From an uncultured Clostridia bacterium (GTDB lineage: Bacteria; Bacillota; Clostridia; Oscillospirales; Ruminococcaceae), in NCBI GenBank assembly GCA_947165805.1, contig CAMVBT010000037.1:1-12698 (forward strand): a stretch of 12,698 bases of DNA. Reading direction: 5' to 3'. The notes beneath the pieces are model-generated. The model did not search any database. It was not told the origin of the DNA and saw only the letters and a list, made by a program, of their open reading frames with translations. How positions within the stretch are numbered: position 1 is the first letter of the stretch; every line of letters begins with the position of its first letter. Positions 6,605 through 11,775 of this stretch are shown here, piece by piece. The position numbers and the translations under genes are program-made.

Positions 6605-7828
6605 ATGAGTTTTCTTATTTCAAAGCAGGCAGTTTTCAATCAGAGCGCGGGCACTGAAATGTATGAAATGCTGTACTCCTTTGCAAGCAGAAAAAATCCC
6701 ACGGGCGACGAATCTCTGGTCTCGCCCGAAGAGATCGAGGAAGCGAAGGAGTATATAAAGCTCAATATGCTTCCGATCTTCGACAACAGGCCTGCGTATA
6801 TACGCTTTTCGCAGCTCATGCTCGAAAACAATTTCCATGAGCTATTCCTGAAAGAGAAGTTGGTCATAGAGATACCGACGATGCTTCTGGCGGACGCCGG
6901 TTCTCTGCAGAGAGTTATGAGGCTGAAAAGACTCGGCTATACGATAGCGCTCTCGGGCTTTCTGTACAGTGAAGAAAATGAGGAGCTGTTCAATTTTGCG
7001 GATATCCTGAGGTTTGATATATTCTCGGACGCAGACGAGATAGTATACACGGTGAAGAAGTGCCACGAACGCGGCAAGCGCGCGCTCGCCGAGGGCATCG
7101 ACGATCAGGAGAGCTTCGAGTTCGCGAGAGAGCTCGACATCGATCTTATGCGCGGCTGCTTCTTCTCAAGGCCCGTGCTGGAGACAAAGCGCTCGGGAGG
7201 CCCGATGATAAAGACCTTCCTTGAGATAATAGCCCTGCTCTACAGCCCCGAGCCGAATATAGAGTACATATCGGCGGTAATCTCCACCGACCCCGTGCTC
7301 ACGATAAAGCTGCTGAAAGTCATCAACCAGCTCTGCGCCGACAAGGGCAACACCGTATCCACGGTGCGGCAGGCGCTGGTAATGCTCGGCATAGACAGAC
7401 TGAAAGAATGGATATATCTCGTCGGTCTGCAGAGACTCAACCGCAACTCGCCTGCCGAGATACTGCGGCTCGCGCTGTTCAGGGCGAGGTTCTGCGAGCG
7501 CATATCCCGCAACTCCGGCGGAGGCGTGGGCTCCCGCAGCAACGAGGTCTACCTCATGGGTCTTATCTCAATAGTCACCGGAAGCCACGACGAGGAGGCG
7601 CTGAAAAAGGCCCTCGCCGACCTGCCCGTATCGGCGGAGATCAAGGAGGGCATCACCGGCGGAGGTGTGTTCGGTGATATATTCCACCTCTCGCAGAGCT
7701 ATGAGGAGGGCGACTGGGACAAAGTGGTCGTTTATTCCGCCGCCTGCAATATTGATTTCGATATCCTCGCAAACGAATATATCGAGGCTCAGAAATTCGT
7801 CAAGAAGTACGGAAACTTCGGCTCGTGA
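6605..7828 (+). CDS. EAL-like/HDOD signalling protein (YuxH-type)
   Basis: A 407-residue protein. Residues about 1-197 look like an EAL-fold domain that has lost catalysis: the EAL signature is replaced near 87-92 (LVIEIP) and metal-binding residues are not recognisable, yet the late motifs AEGIDDQESFEFARELD and GCFFSRP keep the family shape. Residues about 200-400 form an HDOD domain (ISTDPVLTIKLLKVIN, VSTVRQALVMLGIDRLKEWI). Such YuxH-type proteins are thought to be non-enzymatic signalling or scaffold modules. The start MSFLISKQAVF fits the usual beginning of the family, but the ribosome site GAAGGGA (6585-6591) is 13 nt from the ATG, which is long. It is likely the last gene of the unit that starts with the FapA-type gene. 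A terminator-like hairpin lies at 7872-7898. Confidence 0.85.
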   Translation: MSFLISKQAVFNQSAGTEMYEMLYSFASRKNPTGDESLVSPEEIEEAKEYIKLNMLPIFDNRPAYIRFSQLMLENNFHELFLKEKLVIEIPTMLLADAGSLQRVMRLKRLGYTIALSGFLYSEENEELFNFADILRFDIFSDADEIVYTVKKCHERGKRALAEGIDDQESFEFARELDIDLMRGCFFSRPVLETKRSGGPMIKTFLEIIALLYSPEPNIEYISAVISTDPVLTIKLLKVINQLCADKGNTVSTVRQALVMLGIDRLKEWIYLVGLQRLNRNSPAEILRLALFRARFCERISRNSGGGVGSRSNEVYLMGLISIVTGSHDEEALKKALADLPVSAEIKEGITGGGVFGDIFHLSQSYEEGDWDKVVVYSAACNIDFDILANEYIEAQKFVKKYGNFGS

Positions 7829-7842
7829 AGCATATCTGACGG

Positions 7843-7875
7843 AAAAATCAACAAAAAACTCAAAAACGTGAAAAA
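7843..7875. promoter_or_regulatory. Phased A-tracts upstream of the rpmH promoter (UP-like element)
   Basis: Four A-tracts on the + strand (7843-7847, 7853-7858, 7862-7866, 7871-7875) have centres 8.5-10.5 bp apart, close to helical phasing. They lie directly upstream of the -35 box, where an UP element would contact RNA polymerase alpha subunits and where curvature favours strong promoters. Confidence 0.5.
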
Positions 7876-7898
7876 TCCCCTTGACAAAAGGGGATTTT
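7872..7898 (+). terminator. Perfect 11-bp hairpin, terminator-like, overlapping the rpmH promoter
   Basis: AAAATCCCCTT (7872-7882) pairs perfectly with AAGGGGATTTT (7888-7898) around a 5-nt loop. The A/T ends make it terminator-like on either strand, although the U-run is short (UUUU then CC). It lies 43 nt after the HDOD stop and is the only candidate terminator for the upstream unit. The rpmH -35 box spans its left arm end and loop. Confidence 0.55.
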
Positions 7899-7909
7899 CC
7901 GATTATAAT
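7881..7909 (+). promoter_or_regulatory. Perfect consensus vegetative promoter of the rpmH operon
   Basis: TTGACA (7881-7886), exactly 17 bp, then TATAAT (7904-7909): a full match to the housekeeping sigma consensus. The predicted start is near 7916, giving a leader of about 95 nt. Its position before rpmH fits the strong expression expected for a ribosomal protein operon. Confidence 0.9.
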
Positions 7910-7924
7910 AATATAGTTACTATT

Positions 7925-7933
7925 TGTGGATAA
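7925..7933 (-). promoter_or_regulatory. Perfect DnaA box in the rpmH leader
   Basis: TGTGGATAA on the + strand is TTATCCACA on the - strand, a perfect match to the DnaA 9-mer. It begins about 10 nt after the predicted rpmH start. I found no other perfect box in the window, so this is not an origin by itself. It may be a remnant of an ancestral rpmH/dnaA/oriC junction or a DnaA control site. Confidence 0.6.
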
Positions 7934-7941
7934 GTCTGCCC

Positions 7942-7965
7942 TTTTTACGGGAAAGCCCGTAAAAA
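7942..7965 (+). promoter_or_regulatory. Perfect 10-bp hairpin in the rpmH leader
   Basis: TTTTTACGGG (7942-7951) pairs with CCCGTAAAAA (7956-7965) around loop AAAG. No U-run follows, so it is not an ordinary terminator on the + strand. It sits between the DnaA box and the rpmH ribosome site and may stabilise or regulate the leader. Confidence 0.5.
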
Positions 7966-8010
7966 CAGCAGCTTCGGCAAAATAAAGAATTTTAAACGGA
8001 GGTAAATGAC

Positions 8011-8145
8011 ATGAAAAGAACATATCAGCCCAAGAAGCGCCAGAGAAAGATGGAGCACGGCTTCAGAAAGAGAATGAAGACAGCGAACGGCCGCAAGGTG
8101 CTCGCAAGAAGACGCGCAAAGGGCAGAAAGCAGCTCACATACTGA
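8011..8145 (+). CDS. rpmH: Large ribosomal subunit protein bL34
   Basis: A 44-residue, strongly basic protein beginning [20 protein letters not shown] and ending KGRKQLTY, with the family core [22 protein letters not shown]. Length and sequence are typical for L34, which binds 23S rRNA in the large subunit. The ATG is preceded by GGAGGT (7998-8003) at 7 nt. It is the first gene of the operon, driven by the consensus promoter at 7881-7909, and rnpA follows after 7 nt. Confidence 0.98.
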   Translation: MKRTYQPKKRQRKMEHGFRKRMKTANGRKVLARRRAKGRKQLTY

Positions 8146-8152
8146 TCGGAAA

Positions 8153-8602
8153 ATGGGTGAGTTTTCCAAACGGTATTACGCTATCAAGAATGACCGTGAG
8201 TTCCGCTACCTGTTCAAAAAGGGCGAGTGCTGCCCGAGCTACGGGTTCGTGTGCTATTTCAGACAGACGAACCGCCGTAGAGACCGCTGCGGCATAGTCA
8301 CGGGAAAGAAGATCGGAGGCGCCGTCACAAGAAACCGCGCAAGACGTGTTATCCGTGAGGCGTTCCGTATATTCGACAGCGAGCTGAACGCAGCGACCGA
8401 CAAGCGCTTCGACTTCATATTCGTAGCCAGAGAAGGCACCGCGGAAATGAAATCGACAAAGGTTCTCGGGACTATGCGCGCAAAGCTGAAGCCCATGCTG
8501 ATTGGAAAAAAAGCACCCGCGCCGAACGGTACGAAGAAGTCCGACAAGACAACAGGACCGGACAGCGCGGAAAAGCGCAGCTCCGGTGAAAACAAGCAAT
8601 GA
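8153..8602 (+). CDS. rnpA: Ribonuclease P protein component
   Basis: A 149-residue basic protein that assists the RNase P RNA in cutting tRNA 5' leaders. The family signature [13 protein letters not shown] (60-72) is clear, preceded by the fold's N-terminal part ([27 protein letters not shown]) and followed by DFIFVAREG. Most bacterial RnpA proteins are about 110-125 residues; this one has a Lys/Ser/Pro-rich tail from about 116 ([15 protein letters not shown] onward) that is probably disordered. There is only a weak ribosome site (CGGA, very close to the ATG), so translation is probably coupled to rpmH 7 nt upstream. Its stop overlaps the yidD start (ATGA). Confidence 0.96.
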   Translation: MGEFSKRYYAIKNDREFRYLFKKGECCPSYGFVCYFRQTNRRRDRCGIVTGKKIGGAVTRNRARRVIREAFRIFDSELNAATDKRFDFIFVAREGTAEMKSTKVLGTMRAKLKPMLIGKKAPAPNGTKKSDKTTGPDSAEKRSSGENKQ

Positions 8603-8844
8603 AGTATCTGCTGATAGCGATAATAAAGCTGTACCGGATGACATTATCAAAGATCAAGCCGCCATGCTGCCGGTTTTATCCGACCTGCTCCGCTTACGGG
8701 ATAGAAGCGATAAGACGATTCGGAGCCGTCAAGGGCGGCTGTTTGACTGTACGGCGGATAATGAGATGCAACCCGTTCAGCGCGGGCGGATACGATCCCG
8801 TGCCGGAGAAATACAGCTTCTCCCGCGGGAAGAAAACCAAATAA
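8599..8844 (+). CDS. yidD: Membrane protein insertion efficiency factor YidD
   Basis: An 81-residue small protein with an amphipathic/hydrophobic N-terminus ([20 protein letters not shown]) and the family's three-Cys core: [43 protein letters not shown]. YidD helps YidC-dependent insertion at the inner face of the membrane. Its ATG overlaps the rnpA stop by 4 nt, so translation is coupled. Length and position between rnpA and yidC are typical. Confidence 0.96.
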   Translation: MKYLLIAIIKLYRMTLSKIKPPCCRFYPTCSAYGIEAIRRFGAVKGGCLTVRRIMRCNPFSAGGYDPVPEKYSFSRGKKTK

Positions 8845-8856
8845 TGTGTACTGAAT

Positions 8857-8875
8857 AAAAGGGTGATAAACTATT
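8857..8875 (+). promoter_or_regulatory. Ribosome site that supports an ATT start for yidC
   Basis: AAAAGGGTGA (8857-8866) is a good Shine-Dalgarno sequence, 6 nt before ATT at 8873. The codon TAA at 8867-8869 closes the frame upstream, so only ACT and ATT lie between the stop and the first conserved residues. The next usual start, GTG at 8894, has no ribosome site in front of it. Confidence 0.55.
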
Positions 8876-10291
8876 AACTGGCTATATTCGTTAGTGGGAA
8901 CACCGCTCGGCTATGTGATGTGGGTCTGCTACCTGCTCGTGCAGAATGTGGGCTGGGCGATAATACTGTTCACATTCATCGTGCGCGTCGCAATGTTCCC
9001 GATCAATCTGCGCCAGCAGAAGAATACCGCGATCTCGCAGCTCTTCATGCCGCGTGTGCGCGAGATACAGACCAAGTACAAGAACAACCAGCAGAAGCAG
9101 CAGGAGGAGCTCGCAAAGCTCCAGAAGGAAGGCTATAACCCCACGGGCGGCTGCCTTTCGATAATCCTGACCTTCATTATCCTCGGCGGCGTCATCGACG
9201 TCGTTTACCGCCCCATGACACACATGGAGCGCTTCGATACGGCGGCGATCAATGCCATTGTCGCTTCCGCGAAGCAGGTGGATACGGTCCAGACAATACT
9301 CGTCAACGACTCCGACCGTACCGCTGTGATCGAATTCCTTACAGACGAGGCTACCCTCACTTACGTTGAGAGCGATTCCACCGACGAGAACGGCAAGAAG
9401 ATCAGGACCAACAACCGCAACACCGTTCCGGACGGCTTCGATATCGACAAGGCAAAGAAAGCGATCACCGTCACACAGGCCGATCTCGACCAGTTCGCGC
9501 CTCTGTTCGACACGACCAACGGCGACAAGCTGATGAAGCTGTATTCCAATGACTCCCGCCTTTCCAACCCGGTCAGAACGGCAATACAGCAGATCACGCT
9601 CAATTATTCCGACAATACGCTTTACAGAGAGCTCCGCGCGCTCAATACCTACGGCAGAAACGACGCCAACAAGGCGCTCATAATCGCCAACTCCGGCATT
9701 GATTCGCACGTTGCGGACAGGCTTGAAAAGCTCAGCGAGAACATCATTTTTGCGGGCATAAACCTCGGGGAGCAGCCGAAATGGGCGCTTGACGAGCTCA
9801 TCGTTATCCCGATCATCGCGTTCGTGTTCTCAATGGCACAGATGCTCATTCAGCAGTACCTGATGAACAAGCAGAACCCCGAGCTCGCGCAGCAGCAGAA
9901 CTCCATGAAGTTCATGTTCCTCATGATGCCCTTCCTTTCGCTGGCTATCGTATTCAGCGTACCGGCGGGCGCGGGCTTCTACTGGTCGGTATCCTACCTG
10001 TTCGGCATACTCCAGAGTATCATAATGTATAAATTCTGGCCGTCCGACAAGATCAGAGCCGAGGCTCAGGCGAAAATGGCGGAGAAATTCGCCGAGAAGG
10101 AACAGAGAGCTACGGTCGTAACTGTGGACGCTGAGGGCAATACCTCGGAAAAGACCGAACGCATATCGAAACTGACACAGAAAGAAATAAAGGAACTTAA
10201 CAAGAAAAAGCTCGAGGCAGCAAGAAGAGCCGACGCAGAAAAGTACGGCGAAGAGTATAAAGAGCTGCCCGATGATGATGATGATCTTTAA
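8873..10291 (+). CDS. yidC: Membrane protein insertase YidC/Oxa1 family
   Basis: A protein of 472 residues if translation starts at ATT 8873, or 465 from GTG 8894. I prefer ATT because the ribosome site fits and the added MNWLYSL completes the usual family N-terminus before GTPLG. YidC inserts and folds inner membrane proteins with or without SecYEG. Visible: first membrane region with the conserved groove arginine (R38, FIVRVAMFP), a cytoplasmic coiled segment (about 48-85), a second membrane region after GGCLSIILTF, a long soluble segment (about 115-295), then three membrane helices (ELIVIPIIAFVFSMAQM, FMFLMMPFLSLAIVF, GFYWSVSYLFGILQSI). It ends in a Lys/Glu-rich tail with an acidic DDDDDL. 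The soluble segment makes it much longer than the roughly 260-residue Bacillus forms. There is no lipoprotein signal. It lies 28 nt after yidD and 18 nt before jag. Confidence 0.93.
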   Translation: MNWLYSLVGTPLGYVMWVCYLLVQNVGWAIILFTFIVRVAMFPINLRQQKNTAISQLFMPRVREIQTKYKNNQQKQQEELAKLQKEGYNPTGGCLSIILTFIILGGVIDVVYRPMTHMERFDTAAINAIVASAKQVDTVQTILVNDSDRTAVIEFLTDEATLTYVESDSTDENGKKIRTNNRNTVPDGFDIDKAKKAITVTQADLDQFAPLFDTTNGDKLMKLYSNDSRLSNPVRTAIQQITLNYSDNTLYRELRALNTYGRNDANKALIIANSGIDSHVADRLEKLSENIIFAGINLGEQPKWALDELIVIPIIAFVFSMAQMLIQQYLMNKQNPELAQQQNSMKFMFLMMPFLSLAIVFSVPAGAGFYWSVSYLFGILQSIIMYKFWPSDKIRAEAQAKMAEKFAEKEQRATVVTVDAEGNTSEKTERISKLTQKEIKELNKKKLEAARRADAEKYGEEYKELPDDDDDL

Positions 10292-10309
10292 GAAAGGATA
10301 CGCAGGTAA

Positions 10310-11296
10310 ATGGAAAGATTCTATACCGCGAAGACCGAAGAGCTTGCCAAGGAACAGGCTGTCAACGAGTTCCGCGCTCTCGGCATCGGCGAAAATGACA
10401 TTACTTTTGAGATCGTAGAGCAGCCTGTTAAGAAGCTGTTCACAATGAAGGGCGATTACCGCATCAGGGCTTACGCTCCCGACACGGCCGCAGAAGGATC
10501 CGCGGCACCGGAAGCGGCAGCTCCCGACGAGTCCGCGGAAGACGCGGTATCCGTTTCCGAAGCTCCCGAGCAGAGCGTAACGGAGATACCCGAGGGCGTG
10601 AATGTCCTCGAAAGCGAGAAGGTCCGTAACGCTATCAGATATCTCGATAAGGTCCTCGGCCAGCTCGGAGTTGAAAACTACACGATAAGCACAGTACAGA
10701 ATGAAGATACAGTCGTGCTCGATATCGTCGGCGAAAAGCTCGGCGTTATCATCGGCAGACGCGGCGAGACTCTCGACGCTCTCCAGTACCTCACGATACT
10801 CGCAAGCAACAAGGCGGAGAATTCCTACTGCCGCATAGCCGTTGACTGCAACGGTTACCGCGCGAAGAGAAAGGAAACTCTCGAAGCTCTCGCTGTAAAG
10901 ACCGCGCACAGAGTGCTCAAGCAGGGCAGACGCGTTACTCTCGAGCCCATGAACCCCTACGAAAGACGCATAATCCACAGCAAGGTAGCCGAGATCGAAG
11001 GCGTATTCAGCAATTCCATCGGCGAGGAGCCTTTCAGAAAGGTAGTCATCTCGTCGAACACCAAGCCCACCTACAACAAGGGCGAAAGAGGCGGCAGACG
11101 CGGCGGCGGAGACCGCAGGAACTACACCCCCGGCAGGAGCTACAAGCAGTCCTCGGGCTTCTCGACCTCGTTCGAGCGTGAATACAAGCGTTCACAGCCT
11201 GTGAGCCGTCCTTCCGAGCCCGATCCGGAGCCCTTCTCGCAGGAGACAGTGGATATTGAGAAGAACACTTCGCTTTACGGAAAGATCGAGCTCTGA
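10310..11296 (+). CDS. jag: RNA-binding protein Jag/KhpB (SpoIIIJ-associated)
   Basis: A 328-residue protein with three family domains: Jag_N (about 1-55, MERFYTAKTEELAKEQAV), a KH domain with its GxxG loop GRRG at 149-152 (IIGRRGETLDALQYL), and an R3H domain with R219-x3-H223 (PYERRIIHSKVAEIEGV). An Ala/Glu-rich linker (about 56-95) joins the first two. Beyond the R3H domain a tail of about 75 residues includes an Arg/Gly-rich patch (GERGGRRGGGDRR, 258-270), suggesting extra RNA binding. KhpB proteins bind RNA and affect cell elongation and sporulation in studied Firmicutes. AGGT (10303-10306) lies 3 nt before the ATG and AAAGGA (10293-10298) 11 nt before it. It is the last gene of the operon. 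mnmE, its usual neighbour, is absent. Confidence 0.95.
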   Translation: MERFYTAKTEELAKEQAVNEFRALGIGENDITFEIVEQPVKKLFTMKGDYRIRAYAPDTAAEGSAAPEAAAPDESAEDAVSVSEAPEQSVTEIPEGVNVLESEKVRNAIRYLDKVLGQLGVENYTISTVQNEDTVVLDIVGEKLGVIIGRRGETLDALQYLTILASNKAENSYCRIAVDCNGYRAKRKETLEALAVKTAHRVLKQGRRVTLEPMNPYERRIIHSKVAEIEGVFSNSIGEEPFRKVVISSNTKPTYNKGERGGRRGGGDRRNYTPGRSYKQSSGFSTSFEREYKRSQPVSRPSEPDPEPFSQETVDIEKNTSLYGKIEL

Positions 11297-11310
11297 TATC
11301 CCAAAAGATT

Positions 11311-11347
11311 CGTCCCGGTCATCGCAAGACGGCGACCGGGACGTTTT
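11311..11347 (+). terminator. Terminator of the rpmH-jag operon
   Basis: CGTCCCGGTC (11311-11320) pairs perfectly with GACCGGGACG (11334-11343) around a 13-nt loop, followed by TTTT. It begins 15 nt after the jag stop. Confidence 0.85.
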
Positions 11348-11351
11348 ATCA

Positions 11352-11370
11352 GGCGCGGAGCACGCGCGCC
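11352..11370 (+). repeat. GC-rich hairpin in front of tRNA-Gln
   Basis: GGCGCG (11352-11357) and CGCGCC (11365-11370) can pair around a 7-nt loop, followed by CAAAAAATATAT up to the tRNA. It may be a leader structure removed by RNase P. It is not a terminator, since it has no T-run after it. Confidence 0.35.
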
Positions 11371-11382
11371 CAAAAAATATAT

Positions 11383-11458
11383 TGGACTGTCGCCAAGTGG
11401 TAAGGCAAGGGACTTTGACTCCCTCATCCCGTGGGTTCGAATCCCGCCAGTCCAACCA
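11383..11458 (+). tRNA. tRNA-Gln (anticodon TTG), CCA encoded
   Basis: A 76-nt cloverleaf. The acceptor arms TGGACTG (11383-11389) and CAGTCCA (11448-11454) pair fully, including the U1-A72 pair typical of tRNA-Gln. The anticodon stem AGGGA/TCCCT encloses loop CTTTGAC with anticodon TTG, which reads CAA/CAG. The T arm contains GGTTCGAATCC. Discriminator A is followed by an encoded CCA (11456-11458). No clear promoter lies between the jag terminator and the gene, so it may depend on read-through or an unrecognised promoter. Confidence 0.96.
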
Positions 11459-11471
11459 TCTTTACAAGACA

Positions 11472-11536
11472 AAAAGTATATACAGCCCACAAACGGCGAA
11501 AACAAGCCGGTTGTGGGCTGTATTACTTTTGTTTTT
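11472..11536 (+). terminator. Very strong terminator after tRNA-Gln
   Basis: The stem is AAAAGTA (11472-11478), one bulged T, ATACAGCCCACAA (11480-11492), a one-base mismatch and CGGC, an 8-nt loop, then the matching 3' arm to ACTTTT at 11530, followed by GTTTTT. It makes 24 base pairs in all with one bulge and one mismatch. The A-rich left flank means it could also end transcription from the other strand. Confidence 0.9.
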
Positions 11537-11582
11537 GATAATTCCGACCGGTGTATATTTTTATCTGATTGAGGGGATTGAA

Positions 11583-11703
11583 CCTTTACTGTCTCAGTAA
11601 GGAAGTCTCCAAAATCCAATAATAATGTTCACCATATTATTGGTATTCCACAGATTATTACAATACAATAGTATATTTCTTAGGTGTACTACCCCCTAAG
11701 GTG
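11583..11703. promoter_or_regulatory. Hairpin-rich regulatory region upstream of the response regulator
   Basis: The 317 bases from 11459 to 11775 hold no convincing gene. After the tRNA terminator they contain a small hairpin CTTTACTG/CAGTAAGG (11584-11602, one wobble pair), the perfect dyad CCAATAATA-N10-TATTATTGG (11616-11643), CTTAGG-N10-CCTAAG (11679-11700), and near-identical direct repeats CTTAGGTG (11679-11686) and CTAAGGTG (11696-11703). A weaker promoter candidate is TTGGTA (11640-11645), 18 bp, TACAAT (11664-11669). OmpR-type regulators often bind repeats in this position, so autoregulation is possible but unproven. Confidence 0.35.
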
Positions 11704-11717
11704 AAAAACATATCCTA

Positions 11718-11746
11718 TTGCGTTTTCCGGCTTTTTGTGGTAATAT
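11718..11746 (+). promoter_or_regulatory. Promoter of the two-component system
   Basis: TTGCGT (11718-11723), a 17-bp spacer and TAATAT (11741-11746). The predicted start is near 11753, about 23 nt before the ATG at 11776. Its location inside the longer open frame from GTG 11701 argues that translation begins at 11776. Confidence 0.6.
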
Positions 11747-11775
11747 ATATACGAAATCACTCATCGGGGGAAGCT

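Noticed and set aside
6593..6605. Possible ATT start for the HDOD gene, prompted by the long ribosome-site spacing
   Set aside because: ATT at 6596 is better spaced, but the ATG at 6605 gives the expected family start MSFLISKQ and adds no missing residues.
7900..8010. Replication origin at rpmH
   Set aside because: Only one perfect DnaA box is present, with no box cluster, no repeated AT-rich unwinding element and no dnaA or dnaN gene.
11560..11605. Minus-strand T-arm-like sequence (GGTTCAATCCC)
   Set aside because: The flanking stem does not pair and no cloverleaf can be built. At most a decayed tRNA fragment, more likely chance.
11571..11623. Possible short leader peptide from TTG 11579 (14 codons) after GAGGGG
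   Set aside because: Too short, rare start codon, no amino-acid bias or attenuator pairing to support it.
11701..11775. Extended response-regulator start at GTG 11701
   Set aside because: It would place the promoter inside the coding sequence, has no ribosome site, and adds residues unrelated to the receiver domain. ATG 11776 has a good ribosome site.
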